This document shows positions 33,945 to 43,312 of a DNA stretch of 64,000 bases, piece by piece. Numbering within the stretch: the stretch's first letter is position 1; every line of letters starts with the position of its first letter. Made by a program: the position numbers and the translations under genes. The DNA comes from Candidatus Centipeda massiliensis (GTDB taxonomy: Bacteria; Bacillota; Negativicutes; Selenomonadales; Selenomonadaceae), in contig NZ_LT985757.1 of the NCBI RefSeq assembly GCF_900290285.1, forward strand, positions 7,987 through 71,986, in the 5' to 3' direction. A model generated the notes under the pieces. That model saw nothing but the letters and a program-made list of their open reading frames with translations, did not search any database and was not told where the DNA came from.

Positions 33945-34718
33945 GTGAATATCCTGATATTAAATGATGACGGCATTGCGGCAGAGGGACTGAGATTACT
34001 GGCAAGCCATCTTGCACAGCGCCACAGCGTGACTGTTGCAGCACCCATGCACCAACAGAGCGGAACCTCACATGCGCTGACAATCGGGCGTGCAATCGAG
34101 GTGTGTGCCGACGAATATTTCGACGCGTATGCGGCGATTCGGGCATGGGCGATCGACGGAACACCGACGGACTGCGGTAAGCTCTATCTCGATGCAATCG
34201 CAGAGGAAATGCCGGATGTTGTGCTCTCGGGGATCAATCATGGTTCGAACCTTGGTACGGACGTAATTTACTCTGGTACGATTGGTGCCGCATTCGAGGG
34301 TTTCTTTCACGGCATTCCGTCCTTTGCACTCTCACTGATCGAAGGAAGTAATATTACCTATGTAGAAGCGGCGGCATATTTTGAGCCGTTTATGGAAAAG
34401 ATTATGACGGAGACGAAAAAGCCGTTTCTGCTCAACATCAATTTCCCGAAGGAACTTGCAGGAGGCACGCCGCAGTTTGTCTTTGCACGGCAGGGGGGAC
34501 GCGACTACATCAATGCCTTTGAGCGAATCGAGGAGAACGGGCGCGTGCACTACAAGGTGGCGGGTGAGGTGTCGGATACCGACAAGGGGGCAGGTACGGA
34601 TATCTATGCGGTGGAGCACGGGCTGATCTCAGTGACGCCGGTCGGCATGGATATGACAGATTATCCGCTGCTGGAGGAATGCGGCAGATTGTTTATGAAA
34701 GATGAAGGGAGATACTGA
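33945..34718 (+). CDS. surE: 5'/3'-nucleotidase SurE
   Basis: A 257-residue SurE phosphatase (nucleoside monophosphates, sometimes polyphosphate). The metal site is in LILNDDGIAAEGL. APMHQQSGTSHALT, DGTPTDCGKL and SGINHGSNLGTDVIYSGTIG are the conserved loops. The start is GTG 33945 with GGAGG 8 nt upstream. The last codons and stop lie inside repeat copy C, so the C-terminal residues after about LFMKDEG may derive from the element. Confidence 0.94.
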   Translation: MNILILNDDGIAAEGLRLLASHLAQRHSVTVAAPMHQQSGTSHALTIGRAIEVCADEYFDAYAAIRAWAIDGTPTDCGKLYLDAIAEEMPDVVLSGINHGSNLGTDVIYSGTIGAAFEGFFHGIPSFALSLIEGSNITYVEAAAYFEPFMEKIMTETKKPFLLNINFPKELAGGTPQFVFARQGGRDYINAFERIEENGRVHYKVAGEVSDTDKGAGTDIYAVEHGLISVTPVGMDMTDYPLLEECGRLFMKDEGRY

Positions 34719-34754
34719 TAAGATGGCGGTACTGAATTTATCGGTGCTTTCCTA
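34705..34754 (+). repeat. copy C of the CTGATAA element (about 50 bp, overlaps surE stop)
   Basis: AAGGGAGATACTGATAAGAT is followed by GGCGGTACTGAATTTATCGG and TGCTTTCCTAA. The GGCGGTACTGAA part matches the right end of copy D. The surE stop codon is the TGA in ACTGATAA. Confidence 0.7.
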
Positions 34755-34781
34755 ATATACACATTGATAATCACTATAAAG

Positions 34782-34813
34782 AGAGGGGATTCCGTCTTCT
34801 CCTCTTTTTTTTT
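34782..34813 (+). terminator. terminator after surE
   Basis: AGAGGGGA pairs with TCTCCTCT (one G-T) around an 8-nt loop, followed by eight T. Confidence 0.8.
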
Positions 34814-34877
34814 ACGACTATTTGCGGTATAATAGCGAACGTGAATAGGATTCATATTTTTCTTTGGGGGAATCATC

Positions 34878-35540
34878 GTGCTGTATCCGATGAATGTTGA
34901 TCTGGCCGGGCGTCTTGTCATCATCATCGGCGGCGGTGTGGTCGCGGAGCGTAAGGTGCGCGGCATTCTTGCGCTGGATGCGGAGGTTGCAGTGCGTGTC
35001 ATCGCTCCTGCGATGACGGATGTTCTGCGTGAACTCGCCGACTGCGAACAGATTGAATGGCGCGAAGAATACTATGCAGGCGGTATGTTGGAAGGAGCAT
35101 TTCTGGTCTATGCGGCGACCGATTCGCCGTCGGTCAATGCGGAAATCGCTGCTGAGGCAAAGAGGCTCGGACTGCTTGTCAATGTGATTGATGATCCGAA
35201 CGCCTCATCCTTTCAACTGCCCGCAACGCTGCGGCGTGGAGACTTTCTGCTGACTGTTTCGACGGGCGGCGGCAGCCCTGCACTTTCACGGGCAATATGG
35301 ATGGAGATGGAGCAACTCTATCCGCCTACGTTTGGGCTGTGGTTGGAGCGCGTTGCACTTCTGCGCTCAGAACTGCAGGAGGCACTTCCGTCGAGCAGGG
35401 AGCGTACGTGTTTTTGGCGTATGGCACTGCGTCCCCATCTTTTGGATATGATCCGCAACGGAGAGTTAGAGAAAGCAGAGGTTGAGTTACGCAATGCAGC
35501 TCTTGACATTGGGGCTAAATCATCGAACGGCTCCAGTTGA
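34878..35540 (+). CDS. precorrin-2 dehydrogenase / sirohydrochlorin ferrochelatase-like (CysG N-domain type)
   Basis: A 220-residue protein like the N-terminal half of CysG or yeast Met8. The NAD-binding loop is VIIIGGGVVAERKVRGIL. FLVYAATDSPSVNAEI and VNVIDDPNASSFQLPA are conserved, as is TVSTGGGSPALSRAI. It oxidises precorrin-2 to sirohydrochlorin, the precursor of sirohaem or cobalamin. The start is GTG 34878 with GGGGGA upstream. A TATAAT at 34828-34833 may be its promoter, with a poor -35. The 3' end overlaps hemA by 47 nt: it opens the tetrapyrrole operon. Confidence 0.88.
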   Translation: MLYPMNVDLAGRLVIIIGGGVVAERKVRGILALDAEVAVRVIAPAMTDVLRELADCEQIEWREEYYAGGMLEGAFLVYAATDSPSVNAEIAAEAKRLGLLVNVIDDPNASSFQLPATLRRGDFLLTVSTGGGSPALSRAIWMEMEQLYPPTFGLWLERVALLRSELQEALPSSRERTCFWRMALRPHLLDMIRNGELEKAEVELRNAALDIGAKSSNGSS

Positions 35541-36813
35541 TGTGCGTGAGCGCGTTTCATTTTCCCGTGAGGAACTGCGTTCAGGGCTGATGAATTTGGG
35601 AGAATACGACGGCCTGAGTGGATTGGTCATCCTGTCCACCTGCAACCGAACGGAACTCTATGCATCGGTGGATGAGTCTGCGGCAGGGGCACAGGCGCTG
35701 CGTCAGTTTCTGAATGATCTGGCACAGGGCGGGGATGATCTGGACGAATATCTATATACGTACACGGATGACGAAGCGATCCGACATCTCTTCCGTGTTT
35801 CCTCCAGCCTTGATTCCCTGGTGCTCGGCGAGGGGCAGATTCTCTCGCAGGTCAAGGAAGCGTATGCGATTGCACGTGAGGCAGGGGCGACGAGTACGGT
35901 GCTCAATCTGCTCTTTCATCGTGCGATTGCAACGGGAAAACGCGTGCGGACGGAGACGCGCATCGCGTACCGTTCGGTATCCGTGAGTTATGCAGCAGTG
36001 GAGCTTGCCGCTGCATCCCTTGGTGGACTGGGCGGTTGCAGCGGGCTGATCTTTGGTGCGGGCAAGATGGCGGAACTGACGGCGGAACATCTGCGGTCGC
36101 ATGGCATCGAAACGATCTACGTGGCGAATCGTCACATTGAGCGTGCGCAGCGCCTTGCCGAGCGAATCGGGGGGGAAGCGATCCCCTTTGATCGTGCAAT
36201 GGACTATATGACCTGCGTCGATGTTGTGGTTACATCTACGGGAGCCCCGCACTATGTTATCAAGTCGTGGGAAGCGCGCCGCGTGATGGCACGGCGGCAG
36301 GGGCGAAAACTCTTCCTCATCGATATCGCTGTTCCGCGCGATGTCGATCCTGAGGTTGCGGGCATCAAGGGCATCGAACTCTACAACATCGATGCGCTTG
36401 AGGCGGTGGTGGACGAGCATCTCAGTGAGCGTCAGGCAGAGGCGGTCAAGGCAGAGAACATCGTGGATGAGGAGGTAGCAGCTCTTCTTGAGCGCTTCAA
36501 ATATCTGTCCTTTCAGCCACTCATGGCACTCCTCTCGGGGCGCTGTGAGCGCATTCGGGAACGCGAGATAAAGCGCGTAAGTGCAAAGCTTCCGGATCTC
36601 TCGGAGGAAGAAGGACGGCAAGTGGAGCACATGAGCCGCATGATCGTGCGAAAGATCCTGCGGATCCCGATGATGAAGCTGCGCGCCTCCGCAGGCACGA
36701 CGGATGAGGCGTTCTACATCGAGGCAATGCGTGCGCTCTTTAAGTTGGATGCGATAGGAGAGACAGGTACAAGTGAACAGCGACACAATCACTATCGGTA
36801 CGCGGGCAAGTAA
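35494..36813 (+). CDS. hemA: glutamyl-tRNA reductase
   Basis: A 439-residue GluTR, first step of C5-pathway tetrapyrrole synthesis (glutamyl-tRNA to glutamate-1-semialdehyde). LGLNHRTAPVDVRERVSF starts the catalytic domain. STCNRTELYA contains the nucleophile Cys50. SLDSLVLGEGQILSQVKEAY is the family signature. A Rossmann NADPH domain (GLIFGAGKMAELTAEHL) and a helical dimerisation domain follow. ATG 35494 is chosen for homology; a TTG at 35482 is possible. Both ends overlap neighbours, implying coupled translation. Confidence 0.95.
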   Translation: MQLLTLGLNHRTAPVDVRERVSFSREELRSGLMNLGEYDGLSGLVILSTCNRTELYASVDESAAGAQALRQFLNDLAQGGDDLDEYLYTYTDDEAIRHLFRVSSSLDSLVLGEGQILSQVKEAYAIAREAGATSTVLNLLFHRAIATGKRVRTETRIAYRSVSVSYAAVELAAASLGGLGGCSGLIFGAGKMAELTAEHLRSHGIETIYVANRHIERAQRLAERIGGEAIPFDRAMDYMTCVDVVVTSTGAPHYVIKSWEARRVMARRQGRKLFLIDIAVPRDVDPEVAGIKGIELYNIDALEAVVDEHLSERQAEAVKAENIVDEEVAALLERFKYLSFQPLMALLSGRCERIREREIKRVSAKLPDLSEEEGRQVEHMSRMIVRKILRIPMMKLRASAGTTDEAFYIEAMRALFKLDAIGETGTSEQRHNHYRYAGK

Positions 36814-37708
36814 GCTGGCTCTGTGGCAGGCAGAATACATCGCGGCGGAGATTGAAAAACAGTACCCTACTGTGCGTGTGGAGCTCCGAAGGATGACGAC
36901 GAAGGGCGACCGTATTCTCGATGCACCGCTCGCGAAGATAGGGGGCAAGGGGCTCTTCACAAAGGAACTCGAACAGGCAATGCTCGCGGGTGAGATTGAT
37001 CTCGCTGCGCACAGTCTGAAGGATATGCCGACGGAGGTTCCTGATGGGCTGGTCATCGGTGCAGTCACGGAGCGGCTGGATGCGGGCGATGCATTTGTCA
37101 GTGTGCGCTATCAGTCGATGGAGGAGCTGCCTCAAGGGGCAAAGGTCGGTACGTCAAGCCTCAGGCGGCGCGCCCAGCTGCTTGCTGTGCGTCCGGATCT
37201 CAAGATCCACGATCTGCGCGGCAATGTCAATACGCGTCTGGCAAAGCTCGATGCGGGAGAGTTCGATGCGATTGTCCTCGCAGCAGCAGGGCTGAAACGC
37301 CTTGGGCTTGGCGAGCGAATCCGTATGATTTTGCCGCGTTCTATGATCCTTCCCGCCGTCGGGCAGGGGGCACTCGCGATCGAATGTCGTGCGGACGATA
37401 TGCGGATTCTGGAGTTGATTGACTTCCTGCGTGACCCACAGATGACGGCAGCAGCGACCGCAGAGCGTGCCTTCCTGCGGCGTGTTGAGGGCGGTTGTCA
37501 GATCCCTGTCGGTGTCTATGCCGAGGTCGGTGCGGGCAATGTGCTCCACGTCGAGGCGATGATTTCCTCCGTCGACGGGATGCGCGTCTGCCGATCGCGC
37601 TCCAGAGGAACGCCGGAGACAGCGGAGAAGATCGGCATTGCTCTGGCAGAGGAGCTGCTCGATGTCGGTGGCCGAGAGATTTTGAAAGAGATAGGAATTA
37701 CGGTATGA
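36773..37708 (+). CDS. hemC: porphobilinogen deaminase (hydroxymethylbilane synthase)
   Basis: A 311-residue HemC that polymerises four porphobilinogen units. ITIGTRASKLALWQAE is the N terminus. KDMPTEVPDGLVIGA, GTSSLRRRAQL and LRGNVNTRLAKL are the substrate-binding segments. VEGGCQIPVG contains Cys242, which carries the dipyrromethane cofactor. The start is GTG 36773, 41 nt inside the end of hemA, with AGGAGAG upstream. It overlaps the next gene by ATGA. Confidence 0.95.
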   Translation: MNSDTITIGTRASKLALWQAEYIAAEIEKQYPTVRVELRRMTTKGDRILDAPLAKIGGKGLFTKELEQAMLAGEIDLAAHSLKDMPTEVPDGLVIGAVTERLDAGDAFVSVRYQSMEELPQGAKVGTSSLRRRAQLLAVRPDLKIHDLRGNVNTRLAKLDAGEFDAIVLAAAGLKRLGLGERIRMILPRSMILPAVGQGALAIECRADDMRILELIDFLRDPQMTAAATAERAFLRRVEGGCQIPVGVYAEVGAGNVLHVEAMISSVDGMRVCRSRSRGTPETAEKIGIALAEELLDVGGREILKEIGITV

Positions 37709-39222
37709 GCGGAAAAGTATTTCTTGTCGGCGCGGGTCCGGGTGATCCGCGCCTTTTGACGGTTGGCGCAATGAACTGCCTGAAGAATGCGGATGTCGTC
37801 GTCTACGATCATCTTGCGGATGAGAGCATTCTCTCCTATGTGCCCGCTGAGGCAGAGTGCATCTATGTCGGAAAGCAGTCCCGCAAACATACGATGCGGC
37901 AGGAAGACATCAACGTGCTCCTCGCGGACAAGGCGGATGAGGGGAAGACGGTTGTTCGTCTCAAGGGCGGCGATCCATTTGTCTTTGGGCGCGGCGGCGA
38001 GGAGGCGCTCGTACTCCTTGCACGCGGCATCCCCTTCGAGGTGCTGCCAGGCGTGACCTCGGCGATCAGCGTTCCTGCCTATGCGGGCATCCCTGTGACG
38101 CATCGCGGCGTTGCCGTCTCCTTCGCGGTCATCACAGGACATGAAGATCCGACGAAGTCGGAATCTCACATCCGTTGGACGCATCTCGCAACAGGGGTTG
38201 ACACGCTGATCTTTCTGATGGGGGTAGCCAATCTTCCCGTTATCACGAAGAATCTCATCGACAACGGTCGCCCTGCCGACACCCCTGCGGCAATCATCCG
38301 CTGGGGGACGCGTTCTGACCAGGAGACATACGTCACGACCATCGGCGAAGCAGCTGCGATGGCAGAGCGAGACGGGATTCGTCCGCCTGCAATATTTATC
38401 GTCGGTGAGGTTGTAAAGCTGCGTGAGCAGCTTCGTTGGTTTGATCGCGCATATATTCGCCCACTGCACGGAAAGCGCATTCTTGTTACACGCGCTCGTG
38501 CACAGGCCTCTGCGCTGACGGAACAGCTGACGGCACTGGGGGCATCCTGTATCGAGACACCAGTGATCCGCATCGAACCGCCCGCAGATGGCTATGCGGC
38601 ACTGGATCACGCCATCGACGAAATTCATATCTATCAATGGCTGATCTTTACGAGCACGAATGGTGTGGAGCATTTCTTTGCACGCCTGCATCATGCGGGG
38701 AAGGACACACGTGCGCTTGGCTATGCAAAAGTCGCCGCCATTGGCTCTGCGACGGAAAAGGCACTGCGTTCATTTGGTGTTCATGCGGATATCGTTCCGA
38801 GGGAATTCCGAGCCGAGGCGCTTGTCGAGGCTCTTTCTCCCATCCTTCCGCCGCGCGCGCGTATTCTGCTGGCACGTGCCCAGGAGGCGCGCGATGTACT
38901 GCCTGAGTCGCTGCGCACCCATGGAGCGACCGTTGACGTTGCGCCGGCATACGCAACAATTCCGGAACGTGAGGGCGGGGAGGCGCTTGCCGCACGTCTG
39001 ATGCGCGGGGAGATTGACTTTGTAACCTTTACCAGTTCGTCTACCGTAAAAAATCTTGTGCAGAAGCTCAGCAACATCACACCGCTGCAGCACACTAAGA
39101 TCGCCTGCATCGGCCCTGTCACGGCAGAAACCGCACAGAGTTTTGCACTTGAACCCGACATTGTGGCAGAGCATTATACGATTGATGGCTTGGTTCATGC
39201 GATAAGGGAGTATGTGCAATGA
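37705..39222 (+). CDS. cobA-hemD: fused uroporphyrinogen-III C-methyltransferase / uroporphyrinogen-III synthase
   Basis: A 505-residue fusion. Residues 1-240 are the SUMT methyltransferase: VFLVGAGPGDPRLLTVGA, VRLKGGDPFVFGRGGEE, then PGVTSAISVPAYAGIPVTHR. It makes precorrin-2 from uroporphyrinogen III. Residues about 255-505 are HemD: GKRILVTRARAQASAL, then WLIFTSTNGVEHFF and TFTSSSTVKNL. It closes the tetrapyrrole ring. This fusion is common in Firmicutes and fits the first gene of the operon, which uses precorrin-2. ATGA overlaps at both ends. Confidence 0.94.
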   Translation: MSGKVFLVGAGPGDPRLLTVGAMNCLKNADVVVYDHLADESILSYVPAEAECIYVGKQSRKHTMRQEDINVLLADKADEGKTVVRLKGGDPFVFGRGGEEALVLLARGIPFEVLPGVTSAISVPAYAGIPVTHRGVAVSFAVITGHEDPTKSESHIRWTHLATGVDTLIFLMGVANLPVITKNLIDNGRPADTPAAIIRWGTRSDQETYVTTIGEAAAMAERDGIRPPAIFIVGEVVKLREQLRWFDRAYIRPLHGKRILVTRARAQASALTEQLTALGASCIETPVIRIEPPADGYAALDHAIDEIHIYQWLIFTSTNGVEHFFARLHHAGKDTRALGYAKVAAIGSATEKALRSFGVHADIVPREFRAEALVEALSPILPPRARILLARAQEARDVLPESLRTHGATVDVAPAYATIPEREGGEALAARLMRGEIDFVTFTSSSTVKNLVQKLSNITPLQHTKIACIGPVTAETAQSFALEPDIVAEHYTIDGLVHAIREYVQ

Positions 39223-40190
39223 ATATGATTCAGCGTCCGCGCCGCCTACGTATCTCAGCGGGAATGCGCGATCTCGTGCGTGAGACCGAACTCTCGCCGC
39301 GCGACTTTGTCTATCCGATCTTCGTCGTGCCGGGAGAACATATCAAGGAAGAGATTCCAAGTATGCCAGGCTGCTATCACTACTCTGTGGATCAGGTCGC
39401 TGCACTTGCGCGTGAAATTGCAGCGCTTTGGATTCCTGCGGTCGAGGTGTTCGGTCTACCGGAGTACAAGGATGAGATCGGATCGAGTGCGTGGGATATG
39501 ACAAGCCCTGTGCAGCGTGCGATTGCGGCGATCAAGGAGGCCGTTCCGCAGCTGCTCGTTGTCGGCGATGTCTGCCTCTGCCAGTATACGACACACGGTC
39601 ACTGCGGTGAGCTGCACGATCATTATGTAGACAATGACGCTACCCTGCCACACCTCGTTCAGACAGCCATCAGTCAGGCGCGTGCGGGGGCGGACATCAT
39701 TGCACCGTCCGACATGATGGATGGACGCATTGCCGCTATCCGTGCGGGGCTTGATTCCGAGGGCTTTATCAATACGAGCATCATGAGCTACGCGGTCAAA
39801 TACGCCTCGGGCTACTACGGCCCCTTCCGTGATGCGGCGGACAGTGCGCCCGCCTTTGGCGATCGCCGGCAGTATCAAATGGATCCCGCAAATGTACGCG
39901 AGGCTCTAAAGGAAACTGCACTCGACGTGGAGGAGGGCGCGGACATCATCATGGTGAAGCCGGCGCTCGCCTACCTCGATGTCGTGCATCAGGTCTACAA
40001 CAGCACGGATCGCCCGATTGCGGTCTACAATGTCAGCGGCGAGTATGCGATGGTCAAGGCCGCCGCTGCAAACGGCTGGATTGATGAGCAGCGCATTGTT
40101 CTGGAGACGCTGACAAGCATGAAGCGCGCGGGGGCAAAGATCATCATTTCCTACCATGCAATGGATGCCGCAACATGGCTCAATGCCTGA
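39219..40190 (+). CDS. hemB: porphobilinogen synthase (delta-aminolevulinate dehydratase)
   Basis: A 323-residue HemB that joins two 5-aminolevulinates. DVCLCQYTTHGHCG provides the three zinc-binding cysteines. SYAVKYASGYYGPF and MVKPALAYLD provide the two active-site lysines. DRRQYQMDPANVREAL is conserved. The ATG overlaps the cobA-hemD stop. Confidence 0.96.
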   Translation: MNMIQRPRRLRISAGMRDLVRETELSPRDFVYPIFVVPGEHIKEEIPSMPGCYHYSVDQVAALAREIAALWIPAVEVFGLPEYKDEIGSSAWDMTSPVQRAIAAIKEAVPQLLVVGDVCLCQYTTHGHCGELHDHYVDNDATLPHLVQTAISQARAGADIIAPSDMMDGRIAAIRAGLDSEGFINTSIMSYAVKYASGYYGPFRDAADSAPAFGDRRQYQMDPANVREALKETALDVEEGADIIMVKPALAYLDVVHQVYNSTDRPIAVYNVSGEYAMVKAAAANGWIDEQRIVLETLTSMKRAGAKIIISYHAMDAATWLNA

Positions 40191-40201
40191 GGAGGTTCGT
40201 T

Positions 40202-41521
40202 ATGCGAAATACACAGCAATCAAAAGCCGCATTTGACGAGGCAAAGCAGTATATGCCGGGAGGAGTGAACAGCCCCGTTCGCTCTTTTGCAAATGTGGGC
40301 GGAAATCCGCCCTTTATTGCGCGTGCTGAAGGTTCCAAGATCTACGATATCGATGGTAACGAGTACATCGACTATGTGGGCTCATGGGGACCAATGATCG
40401 TCGGCCATGCACATCCACAGGTCGTGAAGGCGCTGCAGGAAGCTGTGACACGCGGGACAAGCTACGGGGCACCGACACTTTGGGAAACGGATCTCGCAAA
40501 GCTGGTACAGAGCGTATATCCCTCCATTGAGGTCATCCGCATGGTGAGCTCCGGGACGGAGGCGACAATGAGTGCACTTCGTCTGGCACGCGGCTATACG
40601 GGGCGTGATAAAATTGTAAAATTCATCGGCTGCTATCATGGACACAGCGACAGCTTGCTCGTTAATGCCGGCTCTGGGTTGGCGACGTTCGGCGTGCCCA
40701 GCTCTCCCGGTGTGACGAAGGGGACGGCAGCAGATACAATCACCGTTCCATACAATGATGCGGATGCCATTCGATCTGTCATGGAGCGTGAAGGGGACGC
40801 GATTGCAGCGGTCATTGTGGAACCTGTGGCGGGCAATATGGGGCTCGTCCTGCCTCGTCAGGGCTATCTCTCTCTACTGCGTGACCTCACAGAGCAGCAC
40901 AGTACGCTGCTCATCTTCGATGAGGTCATGTGCGGATTCCGTGCTTCGCTTGGCGGGGCACAGGCGGCCTACGGCATCCGCCCTGATCTCACCTGCCTCG
41001 GCAAGATCATCGGCGGAGGATTGCCCGTCGCAGCGTACGGTGGGCGCCGTGAGATCATGGAGCGCGTTTCACCCTCCGGTTCTGTCTATCAGGCGGGCAC
41101 GCTCTCGGGCAATCCACTCGCGATGACGGCGGGCATTGAGACGCTGAAGATTCTCACGGCAGAGCCCGAGGAGGGCAGGGCAGACTACAGCCGCGAGCTG
41201 ACCATCCAAACGAAGAATCTGCTGCTTGGTTGGCAGCGTGCTGCGAAGGATGCAGGTGTGCCGATCTGTGCACATCAAGCGGGTTCGATGTTCAGCATCT
41301 TCTTCATCGACCACGAGGTCTATGACTACAGGGATGCAGAGGCGGCCGATCAGGAAGCATTTCGCGTGTGGTTCGAGACGATGCTGGACGAAGGCATCTA
41401 TCTCGCACCGTCGCAGTTTGAGACGCTCTTCCTCTCGGGTGCGCACACAGATGACGATATTGCGCGAACAATCACCGCAGCCGAGAAGGGGTTTGCAGCC
41501 GTAAAAAAAACACGCGGATAA
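40202..41521 (+). CDS. hemL: glutamate-1-semialdehyde 2,1-aminomutase
   Basis: A 439-residue class III aminotransferase that converts glutamate-1-semialdehyde to 5-aminolevulinate. MPGGVNSPVRSF is the conserved N terminus. MVSSGTEATMSALRLARGYT is the PLP phosphate loop. CLGKIIGGGLPVAAYGG contains the PLP lysine, Lys268. GAGGAGG lies before the ATG at 40202. It is the last gene of the operon; haem-specific late steps are not in the window. Confidence 0.96.
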   Translation: MRNTQQSKAAFDEAKQYMPGGVNSPVRSFANVGGNPPFIARAEGSKIYDIDGNEYIDYVGSWGPMIVGHAHPQVVKALQEAVTRGTSYGAPTLWETDLAKLVQSVYPSIEVIRMVSSGTEATMSALRLARGYTGRDKIVKFIGCYHGHSDSLLVNAGSGLATFGVPSSPGVTKGTAADTITVPYNDADAIRSVMEREGDAIAAVIVEPVAGNMGLVLPRQGYLSLLRDLTEQHSTLLIFDEVMCGFRASLGGAQAAYGIRPDLTCLGKIIGGGLPVAAYGGRREIMERVSPSGSVYQAGTLSGNPLAMTAGIETLKILTAEPEEGRADYSRELTIQTKNLLLGWQRAAKDAGVPICAHQAGSMFSIFFIDHEVYDYRDAEAADQEAFRVWFETMLDEGIYLAPSQFETLFLSGAHTDDDIARTITAAEKGFAAVKKTRG

Positions 41522-41527
41522 ATTCAT

Positions 41528-41573
41528 AAACAGACCTCCTGTGAGCATTCTCTGCTTGCAGGAGGTCTGTTTT
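41528..41573 (+). terminator. terminator after hemL
   Basis: ACAGACCTCCTG pairs perfectly with CAGGAGGTCTGT (12 bp) around a 17-nt loop; only a short T-run follows. Confidence 0.75.
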
Positions 41574-41586
41574 GAGAAAAGTCCGA

Positions 41587-41615
41587 TTGCTAGGATGAGG
41601 GGGATATGTTATAAT
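41587..41615 (+). promoter_or_regulatory. extended -10 promoter for the flippase gene
   Basis: TTGCTA and TATAAT are separated by 17 nt, with TGT before the -10 box, about 42 nt upstream of the start. Confidence 0.72.
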
Positions 41616-41656
41616 TCTACGTAGCAAATATATGTTCAAAATATCGTATTGAGGCG

Positions 41657-43312
41657 GTGTTTCTCATTAGTGAGATAGATGTGGCTGCGGGGAAAAGCAG
41701 CAAGGGAGAATCCTTCCTCAAGGGAACCTTCGTCCTGACGATCGCAGGTTTTGTCGTCAAGGTCATTGGTTCGCTGAACTGGATTTTTGTTTCCCGCATC
41801 CTTGGTGGTGAGGGAATCGGTCTCTATCAGATGGCTTTTCCCATTTATTTTTTTGCCATGACGGTTTCGCAGGCGGGCGTACCCGTTGCTATTTCGATCA
41901 TCACGGCAGAACGCGTGGCTCTGAACGATATATATGGTGCGAAGCGTGTCTTCCGTATCTCAATGATGTTAATGCTCCTTACGGGGCTGCTCTTTTCGAT
42001 TCTAACATATCTCGCGGCGGACTGGCTGATTGATTGGCATCTGATTCGTGACGCACGTGCATACAAGGCTGTGGTGGTGCTTGCACCGACGGTCTTTTTC
42101 GTGACGCTGCTTGCCAGTTCGCGCGGCTATTTACAAGGATGGCAGCGCATGACGCCGACGGCGGTGTCTCAAATAGTGGAGCAGATTTTTCGCGTGGTAA
42201 CGATGATCGTCCTCGCAAGCCTTCTCATGCCATGGGGCCTTGACTATGCGGCAGCGGGTGCCTCGCTTGGGGCTTTTGCGGGAGCGGTGACGGGGCTTAT
42301 CGTTCTCGTCTACTTCCACATCAAGTTGGAACGCGATATTGTACGCGACTACGGCACGGATCTGAAACCTCTGCCGGGGGAAGCATACGAGTCGCGGCGC
42401 TCCATTATCAAACGCATCTTCAAGCTTGCGCTGCCCGTATCGGCGGCGAGTATCATGCTGCCCGTCGTGTCGAATCTTGACCTCATGATTGTTCCACAGC
42501 GCCTTGAGGCAGCGGGCTACAGCATCAGTGAGGCGACAGAGCTCTTCGGCTATCTGAATGGTATGGCGGTGCCGCTTGTCAATCTTGCCACTATTCTTAC
42601 CGCGTCGATGGCAATGAGCATCGTGCCTGCAATCTCAGAGTCACGGGTACTCGGTGACCGTGCGCGTGTCTACGATCAGACGGCGGCATCGGTGCGCATC
42701 TCGAATTTTGTCTGCTTTCCTGCATTTGTTATCGTATTTATGTTGGCGACACCGATTTCTGCGTTGATCTACAATGCGCCGGGTGCGGGTCCGGCTGTGA
42801 TGATCTCGGCGGTCAGTATTATCCTGCTCGGTCTGCATCAGGTATCGACGGGAATTTTGCAGGGACTCGGTCATCCGACAATCCCGATGGTGAATATGCT
42901 GCTTGCAGCAGCGGCAAAGGTTTTTCTGAACTGGCACCTGACCGCAATTCCGTGGCTTGGCATCATGGGAGCAGCATGGGCAACGGCAGCAGATATGGGG
43001 GTTGCTGCACTCATAAACCTGTATTTCATCTATCGATTTATTGGTTATCGGATCGAACTGCTGCAACTCATTAAAACAATCTGTGCAGCTTTGATTATGG
43101 CGGGTGCGGTCTATCTTTTCTATGAATGGACATTCGAATTGTGGGGGATTCCTGCGATCTCTACGTTCGGGGCAGTATTTTTTGGCTGCGCGATCTATGT
43201 CGCGGCAATGATTCTTCTGCGCGCACTCATTGAGGAGGATCTGCGCCGTCTGCCGATGATCGGAAGCGTTGGGATCCGATTCCTGCAGAGGATTGGAGTT
43301 TTTAAAGCATGA
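41657..43312 (+). CDS. MOP-superfamily polysaccharide/lipid flippase (SpoVB/MurJ-like)
   Basis: A 551-residue integral membrane protein with about 14 hydrophobic segments spread over the whole length. The N terminus GTFVLTIAGFVVKVIGSLNW and LGGEGIGLYQMAFPIYF is typical of the SpoVB/YtgP group of MOP flippases, which move lipid-linked oligosaccharides such as lipid II across the inner membrane. SRGYLQGWQRMTPTAVSQIV is also conserved. The start is uncertain: GTG 41657 lies too close to the GAGG before it, and GTG 41681 is an alternative. It overlaps the lipid kinase gene by ATGA. Confidence 0.85.
   Translation: MFLISEIDVAAGKSSKGESFLKGTFVLTIAGFVVKVIGSLNWIFVSRILGGEGIGLYQMAFPIYFFAMTVSQAGVPVAISIITAERVALNDIYGAKRVFRISMMLMLLTGLLFSILTYLAADWLIDWHLIRDARAYKAVVVLAPTVFFVTLLASSRGYLQGWQRMTPTAVSQIVEQIFRVVTMIVLASLLMPWGLDYAAAGASLGAFAGAVTGLIVLVYFHIKLERDIVRDYGTDLKPLPGEAYESRRSIIKRIFKLALPVSAASIMLPVVSNLDLMIVPQRLEAAGYSISEATELFGYLNGMAVPLVNLATILTASMAMSIVPAISESRVLGDRARVYDQTAASVRISNFVCFPAFVIVFMLATPISALIYNAPGAGPAVMISAVSIILLGLHQVSTGILQGLGHPTIPMVNMLLAAAAKVFLNWHLTAIPWLGIMGAAWATAADMGVAALINLYFIYRFIGYRIELLQLIKTICAALIMAGAVYLFYEWTFELWGIPAISTFGAVFFGCAIYVAAMILLRALIEEDLRRLPMIGSVGIRFLQRIGVFKA

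Noticed and set aside
37495-37704. Extended N terminus of the cobA-hemD frame inside hemC
   Set aside because: The SUMT domain begins right at ATG 37705, which overlaps the hemC stop as ATGA; the extension is out-of-frame hemC sequence.
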